DNA from: Flavitalea plasmicola
GTDB taxonomy: Bacteria; Bacteroidota; Bacteroidia; Chitinophagales; Chitinophagaceae
Assembly (NCBI RefSeq): GCF_030546645.1
Contig: NZ_JAUOTO010000008.1
Coordinates: forward strand, 62,001-126,000
Direction: 5' to 3'
DNA length: 64,000 nt
A program made the position numbers and the translations under genes. Within the stretch, counting starts at the first letter, position 1, and each line of letters starts with the position of its first letter. Of this stretch, positions 1 to 7,442 are shown piece by piece. The notes beneath the pieces were generated by a model that saw only the letters and a program-made list of their open reading frames with translations, was not told where the DNA came from and did not search any database.

Positions 1-1
1 T

Positions 2-379
2 GTCCTTTATGCTAAGATCGGCCTTCCCCGCGTAATATATGTCCCATCATTTACAGAAAGCGACCCCACCAAACATGCAAGAATGTATCAGACCATTCTT
101 CCATTTTCCTCCAAATACAATCTACCGATCAATAATACTTACAAAGTGAACAACATCGCCGGTGTCTCCCGCGATATCCTGAAACAAAAAGGAACAGTGC
201 TCGTCGTATGGGAGCACAAAGGGCTGGTCGACATCGCAGAAGAACTGGGAGTGGAAGACAAATTACACTGGAAAGACGGGGATTTCGACAGTATCTGGAT
301 CATCACTTTCAGCAAGAAAGGAAAGGCAAGGTTGACCATAGATCACGAAGGGCTGCATCCTTCCACAGCGTGCCATTGA
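2..379 (+). CDS. Histidine phosphatase family protein, C-terminal part (5' end outside window)
   Basis: The frame is open from base 2, so the gene begins upstream of the window. The 125 visible residues resemble the C-terminal two thirds of the short Bacteroidota histidine phosphatase-like proteins. Family-like stretches are YAKIGLPRVIYVPSF, ARMYQTILPF, and a strand ending in VLVVWEHKG, whose His would be the second active-site histidine. This is followed by DFDSIWIITF. The N-terminal RHG/RHA motif with the phosphorylated His is not in the window, so activity cannot be judged. The substrate is unknown. The gene ends 12 bases before a hairpin and converges on the small gene at 434-760. Family assignment is from memory of related sequences. 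Confidence 0.7.
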   Translation, partial: VLYAKIGLPRVIYVPSFTESDPTKHARMYQTILPFSSKYNLPINNTYKVNNIAGVSRDILKQKGTVLVVWEHKGLVDIAEELGVEDKLHWKDGDFDSIWIITFSKKGKARLTIDHEGLHPSTACH

Positions 380-390
380 TAGAAATGAAA

Positions 391-412
391 AATCCCGGAC
401 GATGCCGGGATT
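391..412 (-). terminator. Hairpin between convergent genes, probable terminator
   Basis: AATCCCGG and CCGGGATT form an 8-bp perfect stem around a 6-base loop. On the minus strand the stem is followed by TTTTTC, the classic layout for an intrinsic terminator of the gene at 434-760. On the plus strand there is no T-run, so it may only partly stop the upstream gene. Confidence 0.7.
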
Positions 413-433
413 GCAAGGAATATGATTATTTAA

Positions 434-760
434 TTAGTGCGCTGTCTGTGCATCATGCTTCTGTCTGCGGATGGCCCTGCTGTTCCTGTTCTGCTCACGG
501 TTCAACTTACGCTTTTCGGCCGGCGTTACAACACCATCAGCTTTAGCCTCCCGTTTGTCATTGGCCACTTTGGCCTGCCTCGCTTCCAGTCTCCTGGTTT
601 CACGGGGAGTCAATGCTCCGCTGGCGGCACCTTGCTGGATCCGCTCCTGTTGATTGACCTGACGCCCGGTAGCCACCGGAGTAGCAGTCTGCGCGGATAC
701 TTTTGATAATGCACCGGATAAGAGTAACACGACAGCTGATACAAAAAGTTTAGATTTCAT
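434..760 (-). CDS. Small secreted, highly charged protein with two internal repeats
   Basis: This 108-residue protein has a clear signal peptide (MKSKLFVSAVVLLLSGALSK, then VSAQ) and an Arg/Lys/Gln-rich mature part predicted to be helical. Two similar units are visible: RIQQGAASGALTPRETRRLE and KREAKADGVVTPAEKRKLNR. Each is a short helix, a G-(A/V)-(L/V)-TP turn and another helix. The turn resembles a degenerate EF-hand or calcium-loop geometry, but it lacks the full set of acidic ligands. No catalytic residues can be seen. The function is unknown and it is probably periplasmic. It starts at an ATG and stands alone, with a terminator hairpin just beyond its stop codon. Confidence 0.75.
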   Translation of the reverse strand: MKSKLFVSAVVLLLSGALSKVSAQTATPVATGRQVNQQERIQQGAASGALTPRETRRLEARQAKVANDKREAKADGVVTPAEKRKLNREQNRNSRAIRRQKHDAQTAH

Positions 761-1139
761 TTTTCGGATTTTAAGTATTGGACAATGATGGATAACACCG
801 GTTTAATAACAGAAAAATTATATTTTTATTTTACTGCATGTCCTTATAACCCCAGCAGATCTTCGATCAGGATAACGCTGACAGACCGCCTAAATTGAAC
901 CATTTGCCAACTCATTTTGGAAACGAGTTCTTCCCTTATTGGTTCGCTAGCGATTATGTCTATATAGATATGATAATCAATTGAATATGTCGCTGATATA
1001 AATTATATAAAATATATTTGTATCTGTAACAAAATAAATATCCTTAATTTACACTTGTTAAATATAACGCGTGTATTTAACCGGATCACTGCCCTATCAA
1101 TACTCCTGCCTCTTTTTATTCATCCTTAATGCTTTCATC
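761..1139. other. Intergenic region between divergent genes
   Basis: This stretch of 379 bases separates the small secreted protein (minus) from the next secreted protein (plus). It is AT-rich, especially from 960 to 1070. I see no convincing gene. It holds a TATATTTG promoter-like box at 1013-1020 and a short imperfect inverted repeat near 909-929 (AACTC with GAGTT). The open frame running from 1071 into the next gene has no signal-peptide logic before the ATG at 1140 and is treated as leader. Confidence 0.5.
1013..1020 (+). promoter_or_regulatory. Possible promoter -7 box (TATATTTG)
   Basis: TATATTTG matches the Bacteroidota -7 consensus TAnnTTTG exactly. No TTTG/TTG -33 element lies at the usual spacing of about 19 bases. 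If used, it would give a leader of about 110 bases to the ATG at 1140. Confidence 0.4.
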
Positions 1140-1859
1140 ATGAAAAAAATGCTTGTCATTGGGCTATTAATTCCGTTGATCGGAATGGGCCAGACGAAAA
1201 ATGTCATCAGCTCGACCAGGGTGTTTTCCAAGCCGGAAAAGATCGCTGAATTTGAAAAAGCACTCGCCGCACACGCCCAAAAATATCACACGGGCGACTG
1301 GAAATGGCGGGTATGGAGCATCGACTCAGGCCCTGATGCCGGTGGGTATATGATAACAGAGGGCCCCAATAGCTGGACAACCATGGATGGCCGGGGCGAT
1401 CTCAGCGCAGAACATACTGCTGACTGGGAAAAGAACATAGCGCCATTGACTGTGAACCAAGGCTCTCAAAGCTATTTTGAATTCATCACCGATCTGAGCA
1501 CAGTAGAGATCACCGATTATGCCGATAAGATCCTCATCAATCATATGATCGCTAAGCCCGGCAGGATCTTCACCGTACGGGACCTGATCAAAAAAATGAA
1601 AAACGTATGGCAGGCCGGGAAAGAATCAGTCGCAGTTTACCGGGCCGTAGCATCGGGAGATCCAGCCTTCCTGACGGTGACAAGACTGAAACAGGGATTA
1701 AAAGAAATAGATGAGAGCTTTCGCGGCCCTTTAAATGATCGATACAATACTGCCAACGGAGCCGGATCGTTCGATGCATTTTTGAAAGACTATGCGGACG
1801 CAGTGGAAAGACGTTGGTCAGAGTTATTGATATACAAACCCGAATTAAGTTCAAAATGA
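1140..1859 (+). CDS. Secreted protein of unknown function (239 aa)
   Basis: I do not recognise this protein with certainty. The ATG at 1140 is chosen because it opens a good signal peptide (MKKMLVIGLLIPLIGMGQ, with cleavage likely near GMG-QTK). Twenty-three codons of open frame upstream look non-coding. The mature part of about 220 residues is soluble, mixed alpha/beta, and rich in Lys/Asp/Trp. It includes HTGDWKWRVWSIDSGPDAGG and a C-terminal helix with AVERRWSEL. Its two halves may be related: a strand-helix pattern near residues 20-90 seems to recur near 125-200, as in proteins with a duplicated ferredoxin-like fold. That is only an impression. It is probably periplasmic and appears to be a single-gene unit. 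Confidence 0.7.
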   Translation: MKKMLVIGLLIPLIGMGQTKNVISSTRVFSKPEKIAEFEKALAAHAQKYHTGDWKWRVWSIDSGPDAGGYMITEGPNSWTTMDGRGDLSAEHTADWEKNIAPLTVNQGSQSYFEFITDLSTVEITDYADKILINHMIAKPGRIFTVRDLIKKMKNVWQAGKESVAVYRAVASGDPAFLTVTRLKQGLKEIDESFRGPLNDRYNTANGAGSFDAFLKDYADAVERRWSELLIYKPELSSK

Positions 1860-1865
1860 TCTTTT

Positions 1866-1909
1866 AGGAAGGCGGCTCCCTATTTGGCGGCTGCGCCAGC
1901 CGCCTTCCT
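1866..1909. terminator. 12-bp inverted repeat at a convergent gene junction
   Basis: The arms at 1866-1877 and 1898-1909 are perfect complements over 12 bases and start 6 bases after the stop codon of the plus-strand gene. The right arm lies inside the last codons of the minus-strand gene (its Ala/Lys-rich C-terminus). There is no T-run on either side, so it may be a weak bidirectional terminator or an mRNA 3'-end stabiliser. Confidence 0.45.
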
Positions 1910-3658
1910 GACCTTCGTTACGGCCTCGGTTGGTACCGGTGTATTTACCTTGTTAAACCTCCCCTCGACATACGTGAGGATCGATGCGACGGCGTGGTCG
2001 TCCAGGAACGCTTCGTGCGCAGGCATCACACCATTGAAAGTCTTTCCATTCACCTGGATCTCCCCCTGCAGTCCGTGCAGCAAAACCCCGATCAGCCGGT
2101 CCTTATTCCCCCTGATCCAGTCAGAGCCTGCCAGGGGCGGATAGCGGCTGTTGTCTCCTTTACCATCCCGTTGATGACATCCTGCACAGTAAGAGTTATA
2201 CAGGATAAGCCCTTCCATTTCGCCCCCCTGGCCCAGATTATCCTTCACCTCATCCGGCGTTTTTATATAGGACCGGGATTTCCGGCCTTCCATCTGCGCC
2301 AACTGGGCCTCCCCGAATTTATTTTTGTCCGCCCTGTACATCACCCGCCATATCTTTCCTTTATTTGATTCAGTAATATACAGCGATCCATCGGGTCCTT
2401 CGGCAAGTCCCATTGGCCTGTAGACTGCATCATGCGTGTTGACTACCGTATCTACTCCGGTGAAACCATCGGCAAAGACCTCCCATTTCCCTGCCGGCTT
2501 CCCATTTTCAAACGGAACAAAACAGACGATATAACCTGCCTGGGGATAAGGCGAACGATCTGTAGACCCATGAAAAGCAACAAAGGCGCCCTTTTTATAC
2601 CGTTCAGGAAATTGATTGCCCTGGTAAAATAATAAGTCCATGGGTGCCCAATGCCCCGGGAAAGCCATGACCGGCGTATCATAAGCAGCCGCCCTGCCCA
2701 CTTTTTTCCCATCGCCGCCATAAGCCGGCTGCAGCACATTTTTCCCTTGCAGCTGGTCGTAATAAGCATAAGGCCAACCAAAATCCGCATGCTCCCTCAC
2801 CTTTAACAAAGGCTCTGCAGGAAGCACAGCCGCTTGCCAGGGAGTATAAATCGCAGGATACCGGGTATGAAAATTGTCCATTCCATTCATCACTGCATAC
2901 AAAGCATTATCCATGGGACTCCAGGCGATGCCCAATACACTCCGGATGCCCGTGGCGTATTTAACACCGTCCTTTTGTGTCTGCCCTTGCTTACTGTCGC
3001 TGAATTTCCAGATCCCTGCATGTATAGCAAGATCAGGCGAGGGATCCACTCCTTTACCGCCTGGCATCCCTGCAGGACCAGCAGTATTCATATCCTGGCC
3101 CCCATCATCGGGAGCTCCGAAAGGGATATACATATGGCCCTCATTGTCGAAGGCCAGCGGTTTCTGCGAATGCCAGTGTTTCAACAGATCCGCCTCATCA
3201 TCCGTGAAGATCACTTCCGTTTTCCCGGTTGGGATCAGTTCCCCCGGGGTTAATTTATTCCGCAACACATATTTCACCGTGGAGGTATACAGGTAACCTT
3301 TATGAATGGACATCCCTGCCGGCAGACCGCCTTCATCCTTGTAGTCACCGAAATAAGCTATGACATCCGCCTTGCCGTCATTATTGACATCCCGTAGAGC
3401 GACGGTTCCGCCTCTCCCGTGCATGACGTCATTGTATGCCAGTTTAACATAGACATCCCCATTGTGATTCACCGTAAGATGCCTTGCCCTCCCGATGCTG
3501 TCAGCAACTACCACCGCCTCAAAGCCTCCGGGCAGCAAGAGTCCCCCATTATTCCGGTCGCCCGGCGGTATGCCTGGTGCTTCTTTGGTCTTACATTGAA
3601 TACAGGCTGCCAGGACGACAACAGCCAAAAGAACGGCCAGTCTGAGGGAGCGTATCAT
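1880..3658 (-). CDS. Lipoprotein quinoprotein (sorbosone/glucose dehydrogenase-like) fused to cytochrome c
   Basis: This 592-residue protein has a lipoprotein signal (hydrophobic run ending in LAAC, Cys near residue 19), so it should be anchored in a membrane facing the periplasm. Residues from about 40 to 440 form a beta-propeller of the soluble glucose/L-sorbosone dehydrogenase type (GFEAVVVADSIGRARHLTV, FGWPYAYYDQ, RPMGLAEGPDGSLYITES). The C-terminal 100 residues are a c-type cytochrome with heme motif CAGCH at 491-495 and a likely Met ligand at 545 (NGVMPAHE). It probably oxidises a sugar or alcohol and passes electrons through its own heme. Many propellers of this family use PQQ, but no PQQ synthesis genes are present here. 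The substrate is unknown. Confidence 0.85.
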   Translation of the reverse strand: MIRSLRLAVLLAVVVLAACIQCKTKEAPGIPPGDRNNGGLLLPGGFEAVVVADSIGRARHLTVNHNGDVYVKLAYNDVMHGRGGTVALRDVNNDGKADVIAYFGDYKDEGGLPAGMSIHKGYLYTSTVKYVLRNKLTPGELIPTGKTEVIFTDDEADLLKHWHSQKPLAFDNEGHMYIPFGAPDDGGQDMNTAGPAGMPGGKGVDPSPDLAIHAGIWKFSDSKQGQTQKDGVKYATGIRSVLGIAWSPMDNALYAVMNGMDNFHTRYPAIYTPWQAAVLPAEPLLKVREHADFGWPYAYYDQLQGKNVLQPAYGGDGKKVGRAAAYDTPVMAFPGHWAPMDLLFYQGNQFPERYKKGAFVAFHGSTDRSPYPQAGYIVCFVPFENGKPAGKWEVFADGFTGVDTVVNTHDAVYRPMGLAEGPDGSLYITESNKGKIWRVMYRADKNKFGEAQLAQMEGRKSRSYIKTPDEVKDNLGQGGEMEGLILYNSYCAGCHQRDGKGDNSRYPPLAGSDWIRGNKDRLIGVLLHGLQGEIQVNGKTFNGVMPAHEAFLDDHAVASILTYVEGRFNKVNTPVPTEAVTKVRKAAGAAAK

Positions 3659-3774
3659 AAAGTTAAATTACAGCTGCTGCAAAGAAAAAATTGGTCAAAT
3701 GTGACTAATTATTTCCTTAGGACCTGCCATAAAAAACGGACCACGGGTTCGTTGGCCTAAGGCCCATCATAAAA

Positions 3775-3822
3775 TGTTTGGCGCCGGGGTTACATTTCAG
3801 AGAACCCCATAGGCGCCAAACA
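3775..3822 (-). terminator. Long GC-rich hairpin (second of two in tandem)
   Basis: TGTTTGGCGCC at 3775-3785 pairs perfectly with GGCGCCAAACA at 3812-3822. An inner stem (GGGGTT with AACCCC) lies inside it. On the minus strand the hairpin is followed by TTTTATG, consistent with an intrinsic terminator. The inner stem makes it longer than usual for that role. Confidence 0.55.
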
Positions 3823-3827
3823 AAAAT

Positions 3828-3853
3828 CCAGGCCGGTCTTCGGACCAGCCTGG
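3828..3853 (-). terminator. Hairpin with 4-base loop and T-run, probable terminator
   Basis: CCAGGC-GGTC and GACC-GCCTGG pair around the loop TTCG (read on plus; CGAA on minus) with one internal mismatch. On the minus strand it is followed by ATTTTTG. It lies about 280 bases downstream of the cysteine synthase-like gene and directly before a second hairpin. Confidence 0.6.
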
Positions 3854-4134
3854 TACTTTAACTGTGGATCTGTGGAATGGCAGGTTGTTCATGCTCGTTT
3901 TCCGGCATATGCCCGACGGCAAACTCCTTTGACTCACATCTTTGTTCAAAGCGGAATTTTCCAAACACAGGATGGGTGCGCCGGGCAGCCGTTTAAAAAG
4001 TTCATGGCGTGGCGGAAACAGGGGCGGACAGATAAGGGGGAAGACGGAATGGTGAAAGGGGGATATGGCAGATAAGATAGGAGAATAAAGATACGATATT
4101 CCGGGATTCAACAAATTTTTTTCAGGGAGGTTAA

Positions 4135-5049
4135 TCATGCCTTATACAGATCTCCGTTGAGATACTTTAAACCCGAATCGACTATAATGGTAACGATCTT
4201 CTTCCCTGCACCGATGATCCTTGCTCTTTGTAGGGCGGCCCAGACATTCGCCCCTGAAGTGATCCCTCCAAATATCCCTTCCAGCCTCGCCAGCTTTCTT
4301 GCCGTTGCATAGGCATCTTCATCCGACACAGCCATGATCTCATCCGCCAGGTCCAGCCTGCAGATAACCGGCACGAATCCTGTCCCAATCCCTTCTAACC
4401 TGTGCGACCCTGAAATATCCCCTCCTGAAAGAGCACGCACATGCAAGGGCTCAATGGCGATGCACCGGATGCCGGGCAGCTCTCTTTTAAACACCTCGGC
4501 GTTGCCGGAAAAGCACCCGCCCGTGCCAACGCCCATAATAAACTCATTTATGTTCTTTCCAAGAACGTCGATGATCTCTCCTGCCATGTGATGATAAGCG
4601 TTCCTGTTGTCAATGTTGTTAAACTGGTTTGTCCAGAAAGTATTGGGTTCTTTGCTTAATTCCCTTGCTCTTGCAACCAGGGTATCAATGAGTTTTGCCG
4701 TTATCAAACCATTGCCGCTCGGGATGACCTCGAGCTCCGCTCCGAACGCACGCATGGTCTGAAGCTTTTCCTTCGCAAAAGCATCAGAGGATACAAAAAG
4801 CGCCCGGTATCCTTTATTGGCACATACCATCGCCAATGAGCCGCCCGTGCTGCCTCCCGTGTATTCAACAACTGTCCCCCCGGGCTTGAGCTCCCCTCTT
4901 CTCTCGGCCCCTTCGATCATAGAGAGTGCCATCCTGTCTTTCATGCTGCCGGTGGGATTTGCACCCTCATACTTTACATAGATGTCTGCAGAGCCGGGCT
5001 CTGACAACCTTTCTAATTTTATCAACGGTGTTTTTCCTATTGCGCTCAT
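4135..5049 (-). CDS. PLP-dependent cysteine synthase-like enzyme
   Basis: This 304-residue fold-type II PLP enzyme is of the cysteine synthase/cystathionine beta-synthase family. The PLP lysine is Lys37 in NPTGSMKDRM. The phosphate-binding loop is GVGTGGCFSGN near residue 175, and the C-terminal serine-type motif is IVDSGLKYLNGDLY. The expected reaction is beta-replacement on O-acetylserine or a related substrate to make cysteine. The asparagine loop usually written TSGNTG is TGGSTGG here, which places it outside the classical CysK group, so substrate use may differ. There is no regulatory CBS domain. The ATG start leaves 18 bases to an upstream TATATTTG box. Nothing in the neighbours ties it to a pathway. 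Confidence 0.85.
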   Translation of the reverse strand: MSAIGKTPLIKLERLSEPGSADIYVKYEGANPTGSMKDRMALSMIEGAERRGELKPGGTVVEYTGGSTGGSLAMVCANKGYRALFVSSDAFAKEKLQTMRAFGAELEVIPSGNGLITAKLIDTLVARARELSKEPNTFWTNQFNNIDNRNAYHHMAGEIIDVLGKNINEFIMGVGTGGCFSGNAEVFKRELPGIRCIAIEPLHVRALSGGDISGSHRLEGIGTGFVPVICRLDLADEIMAVSDEDAYATARKLARLEGIFGGITSGANVWAALQRARIIGAGKKIVTIIVDSGLKYLNGDLYKA

Positions 5050-5067
5050 ATTTTATGGTATGAGGCC

Positions 5068-5075
5068 CAAATATA
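5068..5075 (-). promoter_or_regulatory. Possible promoter -7 box (TATATTTG) of the cysteine synthase-like gene
   Basis: On the minus strand this reads TATATTTG, an exact TAnnTTTG match ending 18 bases before the ATG at 5049. The -33 region is only a weak match (CTTT about 19 bases upstream). Confidence 0.5.
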
Positions 5076-5104
5076 CTTATGTTTCACATTTGGTAAAGAG
5101 CGCC

Positions 5105-5458
5105 TTACGCCTCAGGGACTTCTTCCAGCCGGTGATACACCTTCAATCCCCTTTCCCTGGCAATTCTCACATCTTCATCCGCCCCTTTGGAAGTACCTTC
5201 CATCCGGAACACCGCATCACATTTTTCCAGCAGCCGGTGCGCCACCGGGTATAAAATTTCTTCATACGCCGCATCCCCGGGCTTTTGGAAGCCGGCAAGA
5301 TGGAGCAAGGGCAACGCAACCCATTCCCCGATCATGGGAATATGTCCCAGCCGGAACAAAGGCAATGCCACTGACTCCAGCCTGCGCAGGTTTTCCTGCA
5401 TAAGCCGGGGATCGTCATTTGTCCCGCTGCGATAGGGACCAGCAATCAGAATGAGCAT
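5105..5458 (-). CDS. DUF4406-type / nucleoside deoxyribosyltransferase-like protein
   Basis: The start is placed at the ATG giving MLILIAGPYRSGTNDDPRLM. A GTG six codons upstream is possible, but the family begins close to the IAGPY strand. The 117-residue protein has the Rossmann-like pattern of DUF4406 and nucleoside 2-deoxyribosyltransferase relatives: IAGPYRSG at the N-terminus, a middle segment GHIPMIGEWVALPLL, and CDAVFRMEGTSKGADEDVRI near residue 85, where the family binds a nucleotide or base. The C-terminus ends a strand-loop GLKVYHRLEEVP. Its role could be nucleotide salvage or modified-base metabolism, but the substrate is not known. It stands alone between two minus-strand genes. 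Confidence 0.75.
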   Translation of the reverse strand: MLILIAGPYRSGTNDDPRLMQENLRRLESVALPLFRLGHIPMIGEWVALPLLHLAGFQKPGDAAYEEILYPVAHRLLEKCDAVFRMEGTSKGADEDVRIARERGLKVYHRLEEVPEA

Positions 5459-5515
5459 GATCTTACATTTTTTCACAAAGGAAATGCATCAGGCAGGAAA
5501 AGGGCTTAATATAGT

Positions 5516-6106
5516 TTAAGAAATTATCCTTTTGGCCCTGTTTGCCCTGATCGTGCTTAAAAACTCAGGAGTTATACCCAGATAAGATGCTATTTGCTTC
5601 TGCGTGATCTTTTCCGCAATCAAAGGATATTTGTCCAGGAAATGAATGTATCGTTCCTCCGCCGGGAGCGACAGTTTCTCTATCATTCTCAGCTGCTCCC
5701 GGATATAGGCATTTTGCATAAGTATCCTGAAAAACCGCTCGAATTTCGGCACCTTCAGATAAAGCGTATCCAGGTCATCTTTCTTTAACTGGAATATGCT
5801 GCTGGACTCGATCGCCTCGATATTAAGGATCGCAGGCCGCAGATGGATGAAACAAAACATGTCAGTTATCCACCAATCCGGGAGGGCGAACATCACCGTT
5901 GTTTCCTTTCCCTCCTTATTGATATGATAAGCCCGCAAGGCGCCCGCGTTCACAAAACTGATGGTTTTACACAGCTGCCCCTCTTTTAAGACGAGCCCCT
6001 TTTTGGGCACTTTCACCTCCTGTAACAGGGAAATAAAATAAGCAGCCTCTTCCTTTTCAAGGGAGACGTGCTTTCCAACATGCTGCAATATCAGATCGTG
6101 TGTCAT
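5516..6106 (-). CDS. Crp/Fnr family transcriptional regulator
   Basis: This 196-residue regulator has an N-terminal cyclic nucleotide-binding-type beta-roll (about residues 20-115: VLKEGQLCKTISFVNAGALR, then GKETTVMFALPDWWITDMF). A linking helix follows, then a C-terminal helix-turn-helix (EKITQKQIASYLGITPEFLS, residues about 165-185). The phosphate-binding Arg-Ala pair of true CRP is not evident, so the ligand is probably not cAMP. Bacteroidota carry many such short Crp-like proteins. It is divergent from the glycosyltransferase at 6167, with about 60 bases between starts. That gap contains CAAAATAA, a near match to a reversed promoter box. Control of the neighbour is possible but unproven. 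Confidence 0.85.
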   Translation of the reverse strand: MTHDLILQHVGKHVSLEKEEAAYFISLLQEVKVPKKGLVLKEGQLCKTISFVNAGALRAYHINKEGKETTVMFALPDWWITDMFCFIHLRPAILNIEAIESSSIFQLKKDDLDTLYLKVPKFERFFRILMQNAYIREQLRMIEKLSLPAEERYIHFLDKYPLIAEKITQKQIASYLGITPEFLSTIRANRAKRIIS

Positions 6107-6166
6107 TAGCTGGTTATTTCAAAATAACAATAACCATTGAATATACACCAATCGTATCTTTATTAC

Positions 6167-6967
6167 ATGATTAGACCCAGGCTTTTAGGCGTTTTACTCT
6201 GCTACAATGACGCAGACATCCTTGAGGATGCCATCCGCCATTTACTGGACAATGATCATGACCTGGTCGTTTGGGACCACGGCTCGGACGATGGAACGTC
6301 CGCCATATTGGACAAATACAAGCCTTATCTGATGGAACGCAGGCTGATCCCCCGCTCATTCGATTTCTACCGCCTGTACCAGGCCATGTCCGAACATCTT
6401 ATCACCGCTTACACCCACCAATATGACTGGATATCATGGCCCGACCAGGACGAGATACTCGAAGGTCCGGACAGATCGGCGAAATATGACCAGTGGATCG
6501 CTAAAGTCTACGAAGAAGGATATGATTACATTCAGTTCAATAACTTCAATTTCTGGTTCACCGCAGACGACGACCCGTCGATCATCTCTCCTTTGGATCG
6601 TATAAGACACTATTGCCTCTTCCCCGATTGTGCCCCTCGTATCAGAAGCTGGCGGGCCGCAAATACGAATATCAGGTTATTCAACCACAATCCCATAGAG
6701 GGCAAAAAACTCCCCTACTATTTCAATCTTCGGCATTACCCCATGCGCAGCACCGAGCAAATGCTCCGCAGACTGAACAAAGACCGGGCAGACCTGGAAA
6801 GAGAAGGCGCCAATTATCATTACAACAATATGAAGCTGGCAATGGAACAACATAACATGCTGGTAGATCCCTCCTCCCTGCATGTGGATGACGGCAGCAG
6901 CGAGCTCGACCATAGCGTCACTTATAACTGGAGGAATATTTATGGCTACGGCCCGTCAAAAGGTTAA
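6167..6967 (+). CDS. Glycosyltransferase family 2 type protein
   Basis: The ATG at 6167 is used; an upstream TTG in frame adds only ten unlikely residues. The 266-residue protein starts with a GT-A type strand (RLLGVLLCYNDADILEDAIR) and has VVWDHGSDDGTSA, the usual GT2 nucleotide-sugar loop. It also has WISWPDQDEILEG near residue 90, where the DxD-like acidic motif would bind the metal. The rest is rich in aromatic and acidic residues (QFNNFNFWFTADDDP). The likely role is transfer of a sugar to a cell-surface glycan, but donor and acceptor are unknown. No other polysaccharide genes are adjacent, which is unusual for a GT2. There is no membrane segment, so it is cytoplasmic. Confidence 0.8.
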   Translation: MIRPRLLGVLLCYNDADILEDAIRHLLDNDHDLVVWDHGSDDGTSAILDKYKPYLMERRLIPRSFDFYRLYQAMSEHLITAYTHQYDWISWPDQDEILEGPDRSAKYDQWIAKVYEEGYDYIQFNNFNFWFTADDDPSIISPLDRIRHYCLFPDCAPRIRSWRAANTNIRLFNHNPIEGKKLPYYFNLRHYPMRSTEQMLRRLNKDRADLEREGANYHYNNMKLAMEQHNMLVDPSSLHVDDGSSELDHSVTYNWRNIYGYGPSKG

Positions 6968-7040
6968 TTTTTGCACCGTGCTTGACAATCCGGCTATTTT
7001 TCTTTTACTTTGTAATTCAAAGTGCTTTTAATTTAAAACC

Positions 7041-7442
7041 ATGCTGCGGTTCAACCTTCGTTATTTCCTGCTCGCCCTCCTCCTTCTGGGAGCAGAGATC
7101 TTCATTGGCTCCTGCCTGCACGACAGCATCATCCGCCCTTACGGGGGAGATTTCCTGGTCGTGATCCTCCTGTATTGCCTGGTTAGAAGCTTTTTAAATA
7201 CGCCTGTCCTGGCCACTGGCCTGGCAGTGCTCCTGTTCGCCTATCTGATCGAAACGCTCCAGTATTTCAGACTGGCGGACCGCCTGCATCTCCCGTATCA
7301 TTCCATACCCCGTATCATGCTGGGAGACTATTTCACCTGAACGGACATCCTTTCCTATACCTTGGGGATCGCATCGGTCATCCTCCTGGAAAGAAGCCGC
7401 ATCACGAAACCCTTCTACCATGAGCAGCCCGTTTGTAAATAA
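7041..7442 (+). pseudogene. DUF2809 membrane protein gene interrupted by an in-frame TGA
   Basis: The frame opens at an ATG and reads as a DUF2809-type small membrane protein (RFNLRYFLLALLLLGAEIFI, YGGDFLVVILLYCLVRSFL, AYLIETLQYFRLADRL) up to TGA at 7338-7340. Beyond it the same frame continues without a break (TDILSYTLGIASVILLERSR ...) to TAA at 7440-7442. This adds the final transmembrane helix that the family normally has. The TGA sits where a Trp (TGG) would fit, so a single G-to-A change would explain it. The first stretch would give a 99-residue product lacking its last helix. The full frame overlaps the start of the next gene by 23 bases, as in an operon. A sequencing error is possible. 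Confidence 0.75.

Larger units (their letters stand above)
3659..4134. other. 476-base gap with two tandem hairpins
   Basis: The stretch lies between two minus-strand genes. It holds two strong hairpins (3775-3822 and 3828-3853, listed separately), both followed by T-runs on the minus strand. The 280 bases from 3854 to 4134 contain no gene I can support. A 113-codon frame on the minus strand begins with an ATG overlapping the TGA of the upstream gene, but its composition (Pro, Ser, Phe, Leu-rich) looks non-coding. Confidence 0.5.

Noticed and set aside
3797-4138. 113-codon minus-strand frame whose ATG overlaps the stop of the cysteine synthase-like gene
   Set aside because: The composition (Pro, Ser, Phe, Leu-rich) does not look like protein, and its 3' end runs through two hairpins that look like terminators. 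The ATGA overlap is probably chance.
7338-7340. TGA read as selenocysteine or Trp
   Set aside because: Several genes in the window end in TGA, so it is a normal stop. The site has no Sec-family context and I saw no obvious SECIS-like hairpin directly after it.
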